From: an uncultured Lachnospiraceae bacterium | Lineage (GTDB): Bacteria > Bacillota_A > Clostridia > Lachnospirales > Lachnospiraceae | Reading direction: 5' to 3' | Length of the DNA: 12,076 bases | NCBI GenBank assembly: GCA_947302185.1 | Contig: CAMYVI010000055.1 | Span: forward strand, 1-12,076 | Shown: one piece after another, positions 1 to 7,665 of the stretch | How positions within the stretch are numbered: position 1 is the first letter of the stretch | Layout: the number at the start of each line of letters is the position of its first letter | Program-made: the position numbers and the translations under genes | Notes under the pieces: model-generated | What the model saw: only the letters and a program-made list of their open reading frames with translations | The model's database searches: none | What the model was told of the DNA's origin: nothing

Positions 1-1022
1 GAATCTTCATGTATCTGTCCGATTACACTGTCGGAGAAAGATTGTCCGTAAGAAATCCGTTCTGCTGAAGCATTATTGTCGATATTTTGAATCTGAGAGT
101 TTTCATTTTTCTTCCTGAAACGTTCGAAAATGCCCGGATTCTCCCGCTTTCGAAGCCGCGAATGCCTGATATTCTGCGGCTTCGCTCCTGCCCGGATAGC
201 CTGCGCATCAGGAATCGTCTCGCTCGTAATCCGCCCATTGCTGATGAGACTTACCGGAATTCTGTCACTGATACAGCGGCAGGCGACAGTTGCTGCGATG
301 CGGATGGCATTTTCAAGAACATCCTCACCGTATCGGTACTTCGGCTCCTCAAGATTCAGAAGAATGCGTACTTCCTGGCCGAAGGTATAGTCGCGGAGAT
401 TCACCATGATATTTCCGGTGCGTGCAGTAGCTTTCCAATTGACTGTGGACAGAGGGTCCGTCTGTGTGTAGTCGCGAATACCCCGGAACGAGAAAACGTC
501 CTCAAAGAGACGGCGGCGCGAGATGATGTCGCCGATGATTTTCTCGCAGACACCCCACATTTCCGGAGTCTCAAGAAGTTTCGGATAGACAACCAGCTCG
601 GTGTCCTGCGGCAGCACAAGAAAGCTCTCGCGTCCGGAGATCAGTTGAGGCATCGTGATGTTCAGAATGTCAATGTGGTAGCAGCCGCGTCGGGCGGCTT
701 CGACTTTCTGCTCACGAACGACGCTCTCGTTGCCCAGAATGCTGAAGTATTCAACAACATTGAGCATGTCGGTGACGGTGGCATTTGCGTTTTCACCCAT
801 GCGCAGACCGCGATTCATCTTGTATCGCAGTACCAGGACGGGCAGCGGCAGTAATTTGGCATTGGTCAGCGTCGCTTTCAGCGTGGCTTCCTGCCCTTCA
901 CTGACGGCGTGCTGTCCGAAAGCCAGCTCAACGGAGAGACCTCTGTCCCAGATCTGCAGATAGATATAGCGGATCAGCAGATATATGATTGCTACCCCAA
1001 GAGGGATCCACAGGATCAACAT
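1..1022 (-). CDS. DUF58 domain protein, C-terminus cut by window edge
   Basis: This partial gene has 340 codons visible before the left edge. DUF58 proteins are membrane-anchored, usually sit beside a MoxR ATPase, and carry a vWA-like fold; their exact job is unknown. Residues 1-25 form one hydrophobic segment (MLILWIPLGVAIIYLLIRYI), which suggests a membrane anchor. The DUF58 signature lies at about 180-208 (RGIRDYTQTDPLSTVNWKAT, then AR.GNIMVN). A basic, Asn-rich stretch follows around 286-320. The ATG at 1022-1020 is one base past the moxR stop (1026-1024) and has a GAGAGG-type ribosome site inside the end of moxR, so translation is probably coupled. The canonical Gly-Asp in the signature is Thr-Asp here. 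The family call is confident; the function is not known. Confidence 0.88.
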   Translation of the reverse strand, partial: MLILWIPLGVAIIYLLIRYIYLQIWDRGLSVELAFGQHAVSEGQEATLKATLTNAKLLPLPVLVLRYKMNRGLRMGENANATVTDMLNVVEYFSILGNESVVREQKVEAARRGCYHIDILNITMPQLISGRESFLVLPQDTELVVYPKLLETPEMWGVCEKIIGDIISRRRLFEDVFSFRGIRDYTQTDPLSTVNWKATARTGNIMVNLRDYTFGQEVRILLNLEEPKYRYGEDVLENAIRIAATVACRCISDRIPVSLISNGRITSETIPDAQAIRAGAKPQNIRHSRLRKRENPGIFERFRKKNENSQIQNIDNNASAERISYGQSFSDSVIGQIHED

Positions 1023-1023
1023 G

Positions 1024-1971
1024 TTAGTACCTCTCAAACCGCTCCGTCGGAACCGGCACCATATCCAGCACCTCCTCGACAACCTTCTCCTGACCGAGAT
1101 AGTATCCATAGCTCTGTGCCGGAATCAGCCTGTGCGCAAGCACCGGCACCGCCAACGCCTTCACATCCTCCGGAACCACATACGTCCGCCCGTTTAGCCA
1201 CGCAAGCGTCTGCGCAGAATGAAGCAGCGCCAGCGTCCCACGCGGACTTACTCCCGCCGCAAGATCGCGCCGCTCGCGTGTCGCCATCGCAATATCCGCA
1301 ATATAACCCATCATCTCCGGCGCCACATCCACGAGCCTTGCTTCCGCACGCGCCGCCAGCACATCATCGGTAGCAGCGACAGCACGCGTTTCCGCAAGCG
1401 GATCATCGCGAAGGAACCGCTCCATAATCGCCACTTCCTCCGTTTTATCGGGAAAACCCAACGAAAGCTTCATAAGAAATCGATCAAGCTGTGCCTCCGG
1501 AAGCGGAAATGTCCCGCTCGTCTCAACCGGATTCTGTGTCGCGATGACGAAAAATAGCTCCGAAAGCCCTCGCGTCACCCCATCCGTCGTAATCTGCCGC
1601 TCTTCCATGCACTCCAGAAGACCCGACTGCGTCCTCGGTGTCGCCCGATTGATCTCGTCCGCGAGAAGGATATTGGCAAATGCCGGCCCCTCCCGAAACT
1701 CAAACCTCCCCTCCGCCTGATTCCAGACAGAAAGTCCCGTCACATCAGACGGCAGAAGGTCCGGCGTGAACTGTATTCTGCGGAACTCAGCGTCTATCGA
1801 TCGTGCCAGTGTCCTCGCCAGGGAAGTCTTTCCGGTCCCGGGCATGTCTTCGAGCAGCACATGCCCTCCGGTAACGAGTGCGGTGAGTACGAGCCAGACG
1901 GTGTTCTCTCGCCCGACCAGAACTTTCGCGATATTTGCCTTGACGGCAAGTATTTTGTCATGCGCAGTCAT
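1024..1971 (-). CDS. MoxR-family AAA+ ATPase
   Basis: This 315-residue protein is the usual length for MoxR ATPases, which are thought to act as chaperones that mature or activate partner complexes, often with vWA/DUF58 proteins. The visible AAA+ motifs are Walker A at 44-49 (PGTGKT), Walker B at 102-110 (LLADEINRA), the sensor stretch ATQNPVETSGTFPLPEAQLD at 144-163, and the conserved LDRFLMK just after it. The C-terminal lid helices carry a SPRGTLAL segment typical of the family. The ATG at 1971 has an excellent AGGAG site about 5-8 bases upstream. It lies 174 bp after pepF on the same strand and immediately before the DUF58 gene. A TATAAT is present just before the ribosome site but seems too close to the ATG for an ordinary promoter, so read-through from pepF is possible. 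Confidence 0.93.
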   Translation of the reverse strand: MTAHDKILAVKANIAKVLVGRENTVWLVLTALVTGGHVLLEDMPGTGKTSLARTLARSIDAEFRRIQFTPDLLPSDVTGLSVWNQAEGRFEFREGPAFANILLADEINRATPRTQSGLLECMEERQITTDGVTRGLSELFFVIATQNPVETSGTFPLPEAQLDRFLMKLSLGFPDKTEEVAIMERFLRDDPLAETRAVAATDDVLAARAEARLVDVAPEMMGYIADIAMATRERRDLAAGVSPRGTLALLHSAQTLAWLNGRTYVVPEDVKALAVPVLAHRLIPAQSYGYYLGQEKVVEEVLDMVPVPTERFERY

Positions 1972-2145
1972 TTTCTCTCCTCTGATTATATTTCTCGCTC
2001 AGGTACGCTTCTTACCTAAACATGCCAACATTTCCGCACTTCGGCAGCCTTCGTTCGTTTCTCTCTAATGGCATTTTCTTACCGAAGCATGCCGACATTT
2101 TCCCTTACTTCGGCAGCCTTCTTTTCATTTTTGCGGCTCAGAGCC
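1972..2145. repeat. Paired ~46-bp imperfect direct repeat between pepF and moxR
   Basis: Two related copies lie at about 2009-2053 and 2076-2121, 67 bp apart. They share TTCTTACC, CATGCC.ACATTT and ACTTCGGCAGCCTT. Read on the minus (transcribed) strand, each copy can fold with TGCCGA pairing to TCGGCA (copy 2) or TTGGCA (copy 1, keeping the pairing through a G-U wobble). In copy 2 CCGAAG can instead pair with CTTCGG. The stretch has no convincing terminator T-run and no gene. It could be a processing or attenuation element in a pepF-moxR-DUF58 transcript. Confidence 0.6.
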
Positions 2146-3963
2146 TCAGTCATCCATATCATCCAGCTTCTCCATCTGCCTGATTGCATCTTCAAATACC
2201 TCAAGCGCCTCATCAACCGGTCTCCCCGTCGACAGGTCCACACCCGCCTTCCTGAGCAGACTCACCGGATCCTCCGTGCACCCGCTCTTCAGGAATTCTA
2301 TATATTGTTCGACAACCGGCTGTCCTTCATTCAAAATCCGATGCGCGATAGCTACCGAAGCCGCAAAACTCGTCGCATACTGATATACGTAAAAATTATA
2401 GTAGAAATGCGGAATCCTGCACCATTCGTAAGCAATCAGAGGATCGGACACCATGTCCTCACCGAAATACTCTTTGTTGAGATTTAAATATGTCTCGCAG
2501 AGTGTGTCGGCGGTGAGAGGGATGCCTTCCTCGGCCATGGCATTTGTCTTACGCTCGAATTCCTCGAACATCGTCTGGCGGATCAGTGTGCCCTTGAAAC
2601 TCTCCAGATAATGATTGATCAGATATGCCCGCTCCACATCTGATTCGGCTTTTTTGAGCAAATATTCGAGCAGCAGAATCTCATTTGTCGTCGAAGCCAC
2701 CTCCGCGACAAATATCTTGTAATGCGAATTCAGGAATGTCTGCTCCTTTGAAGAATACCAGGTGTGCATCGAATGACCCATCTCGTGAATCAGCGTGAAC
2801 ACATCATCCAGCGTGCCGGCCCAGTTGAGAAGCATGTAGGGATGGACGCCGTAAACGCCGGTGGAGTAGGCGCCGCTGCGTTTGCCTTCATTTTCCATGA
2901 CGTCGATCCAGCGATTCGCAAATGCCTCCCTCACCACTCCCAGATACTCCTCTCCCAGTGGCTGCAGCGCCTCAAGTACAGCTTTCTGCGCCGCATCATA
3001 GGTCACCTTTACAGAGTAATCTCTGATCATGGGGGCATAAACATCGTACATATGCAGCTCGGAAACTCCGAGCATCTTCTTGCGCAGACGGACATAACGG
3101 TGCATCTTGTCGAGGTTCCGATGAACGCTCTCAATCAGGTTGTCACAGACCTCCGGCCTGACATTGTTGTTTTCCACAGCCGCCACAAATGTCGACGGAT
3201 ACTTCCGCGCCTTCGCAAAGAAAATCTGCTGCCGGACCTGCCCGTCATAGAGGGCTGCCCAGGTGTTTTTGAATTCCTTGTATTTTTCGTAGAATTTTAC
3301 AAATGCATCCTCTCTCAGCGCCCTGTCCGTCGACTTCTGCATAGCTACAAACCGCCCGTTGCTCAGCTGTGTCTCCTTCCCGTCGGAGCCTTTCACAGCC
3401 GGGAACTTGAGGTCGGCGTTGATGAGCATGCTGAAGCCATTTGTCGGAGTCTGCGCCATGTCGCCCGCTGAAGCGAGAAGTTTCTCCATCTCTTTGCTGA
3501 GAGAATGATTGCGCAGTCGGACGGTTTCATTGAGGGTGATGCGGTATTTTCCAAGACTCTCCCTTCCCGGAAGTTCCTCATTTATGTATTGCTGCAGCAC
3601 TTCTTCCGGCAGCTCGAGAATCTCCGGCTCGAGGAAGGCGATTTTTTCCGCGATTTTGACTTCCGTGCTCTGTGCCCGCTGCATAAGAGCCTGGTTTTCG
3701 GCATTGGCCGTATCCTGGTCGTGCAGCATACTCGCATAGGACGAAAAGCGATACAGCTTCATGAGGCAGGCTTCATAAAGGTTCATGACGTGCAGCAGCG
3801 TTGCTGCGTCGACAGCGGCCCGCCCTTCATATCCGGCGATATCATCGGCGAGCGCGAGGCTTGCGGCAACATCGGCTTCCCATTCGGCGGTGTTTCTATA
3901 AATGTCATCAAGGTTCCAGGTCATTTCGACCGGCACTTCGTTTCTTCTCGGTAATCTATCCAT
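2146..3963 (-). CDS. pepF: Oligoendopeptidase F (M3 family zinc peptidase)
   Basis: This 605-residue M3B metallopeptidase is close to the usual 600 for PepF. The enzyme is cytoplasmic and trims short peptides, roughly 5-20 residues. The zinc site is clear: HEMGH at 393-397 gives two histidine ligands and the catalytic Glu394, and FVAEVAST gives the third ligand, Glu421. The stretch YEWCRIPHFYYNFYVYQYAT near the C-terminus is typical of PepF and shapes the substrate pocket. I chose the ATG at 3963 because GGAGG sits 7 bases upstream; an in-frame ATG 42 bp earlier has no such site and adds residues unlike the family. The next genes on the strand are moxR and DUF58. A TTGGAA/TATAAT promoter lies at 4112-4140, so the mRNA has a leader of about 140 nt that includes the hairpin repeat at 4038-4068. 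Confidence 0.96.
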   Translation of the reverse strand: MDRLPRRNEVPVEMTWNLDDIYRNTAEWEADVAASLALADDIAGYEGRAAVDAATLLHVMNLYEACLMKLYRFSSYASMLHDQDTANAENQALMQRAQSTEVKIAEKIAFLEPEILELPEEVLQQYINEELPGRESLGKYRITLNETVRLRNHSLSKEMEKLLASAGDMAQTPTNGFSMLINADLKFPAVKGSDGKETQLSNGRFVAMQKSTDRALREDAFVKFYEKYKEFKNTWAALYDGQVRQQIFFAKARKYPSTFVAAVENNNVRPEVCDNLIESVHRNLDKMHRYVRLRKKMLGVSELHMYDVYAPMIRDYSVKVTYDAAQKAVLEALQPLGEEYLGVVREAFANRWIDVMENEGKRSGAYSTGVYGVHPYMLLNWAGTLDDVFTLIHEMGHSMHTWYSSKEQTFLNSHYKIFVAEVASTTNEILLLEYLLKKAESDVERAYLINHYLESFKGTLIRQTMFEEFERKTNAMAEEGIPLTADTLCETYLNLNKEYFGEDMVSDPLIAYEWCRIPHFYYNFYVYQYATSFAASVAIAHRILNEGQPVVEQYIEFLKSGCTEDPVSLLRKAGVDLSTGRPVDEALEVFEDAIRQMEKLDDMDD

Positions 3964-4000
3964 AAAATTCCTCCGTTTAATTGTCGGGGCATCGTCGGGC

Positions 4001-4088
4001 CTCATCGGACCTTATCGGACCTTATCGGACCTTATCGGGGACGGTTCTTAACGGTTAAGAACCGTCCCAAACCGTTGAGAACCGTCCC
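4001..4088. repeat. GGGACGGTTCTTAA hairpin repeat, copy 1, with 10-bp tandem prefix
   Basis: A perfect 14-bp inverted repeat (4038-4051 and 4055-4068) has a 3-base loop, and an extra half copy, AGAACCGTCCC, follows at 4078-4088. The prefix holds four 10-bp tandem units, CTCATCGGAC, CTTATCGGAC twice and CTTATCGGGG, at 4001-4040. A second copy of the whole arrangement lies at 5907-6007. The element resembles REP-like palindromes seen scattered in Firmicute genomes; that link is from memory and was not searched. Here it lies in the transcribed leader of pepF. Confidence 0.85.
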
Positions 4089-4111
4089 AAACGAGCCCCT
4101 CTCCGTTAAAT

Positions 4112-4140
4112 ATTATATTCCCTCTCCCCGCGCATTCCAA
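4112..4140 (-). promoter_or_regulatory. Predicted sigma-A promoter for pepF
   Basis: On the minus strand TTGGAA (4140-4135) and a perfect TATAAT (4117-4112) are separated by 17 bases. A start near 4105 would give a leader of about 140 nt. A consensus-like TTGACA at 4155-4150 has no -10 at the right distance. Confidence 0.6.
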
Positions 4141-4175
4141 TGAAAATGCTGTCAATTTCTCCGATTCCCACAGTA

Positions 4176-4204
4176 TTGCTGAAAATACCCGGCAATGCTA
4201 TTAT
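4176..4204 (+). promoter_or_regulatory. Predicted sigma-A promoter for the AEC permease
   Basis: TTGCTG (4176-4181) and TATTAT (4199-4204) are separated by 17 bases, with an extended TGC just before the -10. The -35 boxes of this and the pepF promoter are 35 bp apart and back to back, so one regulator could affect both. Confidence 0.6.
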
Positions 4205-4255
4205 TGTATTGTGTTACACCCAACGCAATATTCAGCCATACCGCAAGGAGCCCCA

Positions 4256-5176
4256 ATGCTTTTATTCCAACAGATGCTCGCCCTTTTCATTTTCCTGCTC
4301 ATCGGCTACTACATGAAGAGAAAATCCATTCTCGACGCCGCCGGCAGCCGCGCACTCTCCTGGCTCATCATCAACATCGCCAGCCCGTGCATGATTGTAT
4401 CCGGCGCACTCGGCAGCACTGAACCTCTGTCTATGCAAATGCTGCAGCACACTCTCATCATCTGCCTCACAGCCTATGGCTCCCTGATAATCTGCTCACT
4501 CTTTCTGCCGGCGCTCATCGGAATCCCGCAAAGCACACGTAGCCTCTATCAAATCATGACGATTTTTACAAATATCGGCTTCATGGGCTTCCCGCTCCTC
4601 CGCGCCATGTACGGTCCCGGCTGCCTTGTATACGCATCCCTCTCGACTATCATATTTAACCTGATTTTTTACACATACGGCATCCGCACAATGCAGAAAG
4701 AATCAAATGAAAAGACACCCCTGCGCATCACAAATATCATCAACGCCGGCACCCTCGCCTGCGCCGCCGCAATCGGACTTGCGCTGATCAGGCCTCCTGT
4801 ACCGGCATTTGTGCACACTACCGTTGAAAATCTCGGCGCCCTCCCTGCATCTCTGGCAATGATCGTCATCGGCGCTTCATTGACAGAATTCAGGATAGCG
4901 GAACTCTTTTCAGACAGACACGACCTGGTCTTCGTACTCATAAAGCAGCTCCTTATACCGACGGGGATAATTCTGGCGGTGAAAACATTTGTCAGTGACC
5001 CCGTCCTTCTCGGCATGCTCCTTGTCATCGTGGGAACGCCTATCGCCAGCCTGGTCGTCATGGCCGCTCAGCAATATGATGCAAATTACAAGCTTGCCGC
5101 CAAAAATGTCGCCCTCTCGACAATACTATCGGTCATAACCATGCCAATCGTGGCTATGGTGACAAATATAAACTAA
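4256..5176 (+). CDS. AEC-family permease (auxin efflux carrier/malate permease type)
   Basis: This 306-residue protein is almost entirely hydrophobic and has about ten membrane segments, roughly at 5-21, 36-52, 67-85, 98-117, 122-141, 166-179, 192-211, 226-243, 251-271 and 284-303. That layout and length fit the AEC family, which includes bacterial malate and other organic acid carriers. The family-typical TNIGFMGFPL at 105-114 and the second-half IVIGASL at 203-209 support the call; the two halves show the family's inverted repeat. The ATG at 4256 is preceded by AAGGAG at 5 bases; an upstream in-frame ATG at 4211 has no such site. It is a single gene, divergent from pepF. The substrate cannot be read from the sequence; malate, other dicarboxylates or amino acid derivatives are all possible. 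Confidence 0.88.
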   Translation: MLLFQQMLALFIFLLIGYYMKRKSILDAAGSRALSWLIINIASPCMIVSGALGSTEPLSMQMLQHTLIICLTAYGSLIICSLFLPALIGIPQSTRSLYQIMTIFTNIGFMGFPLLRAMYGPGCLVYASLSTIIFNLIFYTYGIRTMQKESNEKTPLRITNIINAGTLACAAAIGLALIRPPVPAFVHTTVENLGALPASLAMIVIGASLTEFRIAELFSDRHDLVFVLIKQLLIPTGIILAVKTFVSDPVLLGMLLVIVGTPIASLVVMAAQQYDANYKLAAKNVALSTILSVITMPIVAMVTNIN

Positions 5177-5280
5177 TCCTAACGAGGCAGTCTGAAACAA
5201 ATAAAATATCAAAAAGCATCAGAAGCGCGCAGCGTTTTGCAATTATCTGACCCATCTAAATCAGGAAAGGAGCATCTATC

Positions 5281-5904
5281 ATGGCACAGACAAAAACCTT
5301 AGGAGAACTCATCAAAGAGGCTCGCACTGCCGCCGGACTCACACAGGACCAGCTTGCCCGGATGGTGGACGATGTGACTGCCGCCGATATAAGCAAGACG
5401 GAGCGAGGGCAGAAAATTCCGACTCAAAATCAGCTTAAGCAGATAGCGAAGGCAACAGGAGTTACACAAAAGTCTCTGCTCGATGCTGCGAAGGCAGCTG
5501 CCCCGGATTCCTCCGCCTCAGGCAAGACGTCCTCTTCCGGAAAGACAGGAACAGCCGGAAAGACCGGTGCTTCCGGCAAAACAACCTCTTCCGGCAAAAC
5601 TGCTTCCTCAGGCAAAACGACCTCAGCTTCTAACAGAATAGAAGTCACGGCCACAGAGAAAAAGCTGATTGAGCTTTATCGCGCGGCGGATTCAAACAAG
5701 AAAAAAGCCGTCATGAGCCTCCTTAAGGGAGAGACCCAGACGACTTCCGAACTGCTTAGTTCGCTTCTCGACGGCTCCAAAAAACCTGATGAAGTCATTA
5801 CATCCCTGTTTTCAGGTACTTCTTCCGGCTCCAGCTCCAATTCCAAGAAGACGGACGATTTCGTAAGTTCACTCCTCGGGGCGTTCATGAACTCAAAGAA
5901 ATGA
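5281..5904 (+). CDS. XRE-type HTH protein with SGKT-repeat linker
   Basis: This 207-residue protein has three parts. Residues 5-65 form a Cro/CI-type helix-turn-helix (LGELIKEARTAAGLTQDQLA, then ADISKTERGQ.IPT), so it very likely binds DNA. Residues 80-113 hold six SGKT-type units (five SGKT, one AGKT) at an exact 6-residue period; this is a low-complexity, probably flexible linker and not a P-loop. The C-terminal part has a basic helix at 126-149 (ATEKKLIELYRAADSNKKKA region), followed by three short hydrophobic blocks, LLSSLLDG, VITSLFSG and FVSSLLGA, separated by Lys/Ser/Asp-rich spacers. The ribosome site AAAGGAG lies 8 bases before the ATG. The 104 bp upstream show no convincing promoter. 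The gene converges on the histidine kinase. Target and ligand are unknown; the tail may be an oligomerisation or docking module. Confidence 0.85.
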   Translation: MAQTKTLGELIKEARTAAGLTQDQLARMVDDVTAADISKTERGQKIPTQNQLKQIAKATGVTQKSLLDAAKAAAPDSSASGKTSSSGKTGTAGKTGASGKTTSSGKTASSGKTTSASNRIEVTATEKKLIELYRAADSNKKKAVMSLLKGETQTTSELLSSLLDGSKKPDEVITSLFSGTSSGSSSNSKKTDDFVSSLLGAFMNSKK

Positions 5905-5906
5905 CT

Positions 5907-6007
5907 CGTCGGGCCCTCGTCGGGGACGGTTCTTAACCGCTAAGAACCGTCCCCAACCGGTATCCCCAACTGGCAAGAACCGTCCCCGATTGGCAAGAAC
6001 CGTCCCC
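5907..6007. repeat. GGGGACGGTTCTTA hairpin repeat, copy 2, probable bidirectional terminator
   Basis: The hairpin has perfect 14-bp arms (5922-5935 and 5941-5954) and a 5-base loop. It begins after a CGTCGGG/CGTCGGGG prefix and is followed by two exact-period 20-bp units, TGGCAAGAACCGTCCCC plus 3 bases, at 5971-5990 and 5991-6010. It fills the gap between two convergent stops (5904 and 6028), so it is well placed to end transcription from both sides even without a T-run. It belongs to the same family as 4001-4088. Confidence 0.85.
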
Positions 6008-6027
6008 AACAAGGGTCCCGACTCTCC

Positions 6028-7314
6028 TCAACCATCCTGCCTCATCTCCTCCTTCGGAATCCGAATCCTCACCACCGTCCCCACGCCGACGGTGCTGTCC
6101 ACCACAAGCTCGCCTTTGCACGCCTTCGCCAGCCTCTCCCTCACATTCTTCAGACCGACATGAAGCTTCCCGTCATTCTGTACCTCGTCAGGATCGAACC
6201 CCTTTCCGTCATCCCTCACGCACACCTCGTAACAATCCATCAGCTCCCTCGTTGAAATAGAAATCGTTCCGCCATTCATTCTGGAATGAATCCCATGCTT
6301 GACCGAATTCTCGACAATCGGCTGAACCGTTAGAGACGGAATCCAAAATGAATCTGACTCTATATCCCTCTCCACCTGCAGATCATCGCCGTATCTCATC
6401 TTTTCCAGCATCAGATAATGGTCCACATGATCCAATTCAGTACGAATCGGAATCATGACCTCTCTTCCGGACAGGCTGTCCAAATTAGTTCGCAGGTACA
6501 TTGAAAAATAATTGATAGCCTCCTGCGCTTTCTTCGGATCGCTCTCGCACAGGATGTATATCGTATTAAGAACATTAAACAGAAAATGCGGCTGTATCTG
6601 ACTCACCATGACCTGAATCTGCTTCTCGACCAGCTCCTTCTCTTTTTCCTGCAGCCGTTCAGCCTGCTTCATATGGATGTAGTTATTGATGAGCAGCATC
6701 GACAAAGTGATTCCCAACGGAACAAAAACCGTTCCGGGCAATACAATTGTTATGATAGCTGCAACTGTCGGAAGAACTCCGAATGATGTCAGAATAATTG
6801 CTTCCTGCCGATTCATGTACTTGCCGCATCTTCTCTTGAACCAGAAAATATACCCCGCATAAATATACCCGGCACCGTTTGAAATAATATACAGAATATT
6901 GCCGCTGTTTAAGTCAACAAGTCCGTCTTTCTCAGCGAGATATACAAAATACAGTATCTCGGCGATAATCACGTGTCCGTGAGCAATTCTGATCCATTTC
7001 TTCGGCACTTCCATATATGGCGACACATACACCACCATAAAATCCGCGAATTGTAACAGAATGCCAAAATATGCCAAAGTATTCACTACATCTAAAAATA
7101 CATATAAAAAATCGGATTTTTGTCTGCCATAATACAGCAAAAAGTTCCGGATACTATTCATTGTATTGTAGACGATATTCAGAACCAAAAGCCTGTTGCA
7201 AATTCGCGTACATTCATCTTTCAGTCCCTTCTCCATGAAGCCGCCCACCAGAATAATAATGGCAACTATGGAAGAGAACTGCAAAAGACTCCCGTTCAGA
7301 TAATAAAGATCCAT
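6028..7314 (-). CDS. Membrane sensor histidine kinase, LytS/YehU type
   Basis: This 428-residue protein has about seven membrane helices (roughly 10-28, 41-60, 69-97, 109-126, 138-159, 171-192 and 195-213). A charged coiled linker follows at 214-236 (KQAERLQEKEKELVEKQIQ), then a His_kinase/HATPase module. The phospho-acceptor box is QPHFLFNVLN with His243. The N box is QPIVENSVKHG (331-341), the G1 box DDGKGF (368-373), and the G2 region HVGLKNVRERL follows. Kinases of this class normally signal to LytTR or AraC-type response regulators, but none is in the window. The start is uncertain: ATG 7314 has a weak GGGGA 6-7 bases upstream, while ATG 7374 (20 residues longer) has none. The sensor region does not match a sensory family I can name, so the stimulus is unknown. 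Confidence 0.88.
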   Translation of the reverse strand: MDLYYLNGSLLQFSSIVAIIILVGGFMEKGLKDECTRICNRLLVLNIVYNTMNSIRNFLLYYGRQKSDFLYVFLDVVNTLAYFGILLQFADFMVVYVSPYMEVPKKWIRIAHGHVIIAEILYFVYLAEKDGLVDLNSGNILYIISNGAGYIYAGYIFWFKRRCGKYMNRQEAIILTSFGVLPTVAAIITIVLPGTVFVPLGITLSMLLINNYIHMKQAERLQEKEKELVEKQIQVMVSQIQPHFLFNVLNTIYILCESDPKKAQEAINYFSMYLRTNLDSLSGREVMIPIRTELDHVDHYLMLEKMRYGDDLQVERDIESDSFWIPSLTVQPIVENSVKHGIHSRMNGGTISISTRELMDCYEVCVRDDGKGFDPDEVQNDGKLHVGLKNVRERLAKACKGELVVDSTVGVGTVVRIRIPKEEMRQDG

Positions 7315-7374
7315 ATCATTCCCCGGTCTGAAATCTGCTATTGAACCGTTCTGCGACCCCAAAAAAATTATCAT

Positions 7375-7665
7375 ACAGTCGCAAAAATCCGTTTTCTACC
7401 CGTTCTGCGGACCGATAAATCGAGATGCTTCAACATACACGCCGCTTCATGTAAGGTGCGAAGCACGGTAAAAAATCTGTTCTATAACAAATTACTAAGA
7501 CAAATAGGGCCGCCGCGCGGCCCCTAACACAGCCTCTCAGATACCTTACAGATCTGTCACAATGAGCACTGTATTTAAGGTTCGCGCGACGGCCCCTAAA
7601 TATAATCATATTAACTCTCGGAACTGTCACTCAAAAACGTGCTTCCTTCCCGGCAGTACCGGAAA
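7375..7665. other. Intergenic stretch between pckA and histidine kinase
   Basis: No gene is convincing here. The stretch contains a GC-rich hairpin (7507-7523), a 10-bp palindrome ACAGATCTGT (7548-7557), a small GTGC-GAA-GCAC hairpin near 7456-7466, and two related GC-rich strings ending GGCCCCTAA (7511-7527 and 7583-7599). I see no confident promoter for the kinase. Confidence 0.5.
7507..7523 (-). terminator. Possible terminator downstream of pckA
   Basis: GGGCCGC and GCGGCCC form a perfect 7-bp stem with a 3-base loop, followed on the minus strand by TATTTGT. The T-run is poor and the hairpin lies about 140 bases past the pckA stop. A weaker bulged hairpin at 7647-7664, with an A5/T5 run about 10 bases beyond, is an alternative closer to the stop. 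Confidence 0.4.

Noticed and set aside
87..854. Plus-strand open frame of 255 codons
   Set aside because: It lies antisense to the DUF58 gene, whose minus-strand translation has a recognisable signature, a membrane anchor and a ribosome site. The plus frame has none.
1983..1995. TATAAT just upstream of moxR as its own promoter
   Set aside because: Transcription would begin inside the ribosome site, and no -35 is found at 16-18 bases.
2764..3471. Plus-strand open frame of 235 codons
   Set aside because: It is antisense to pepF across the HEMGH region, with no ribosome site or domain.
4150..4155. Consensus TTGACA on the minus strand as the pepF -35
   Set aside because: The next TATAAT is 32 bases away and no -10 lies at 16-18 bases. 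TTGGAA at 4140-4135 has the correct 17-base spacing.
5517..5620. SGKT motifs as nucleotide-binding P-loops
   Set aside because: They are short repeated Ser/Gly/Lys/Thr units without the preceding strand or glycine spacing of a Walker A motif. They read as a low-complexity linker.
7430..7630. Minus-strand open frame of 66 codons between pckA and the kinase
   Set aside because: It starts at a GTG without a ribosome site, has an Arg/Cys-rich composition from GC-rich hairpins, and no domain.
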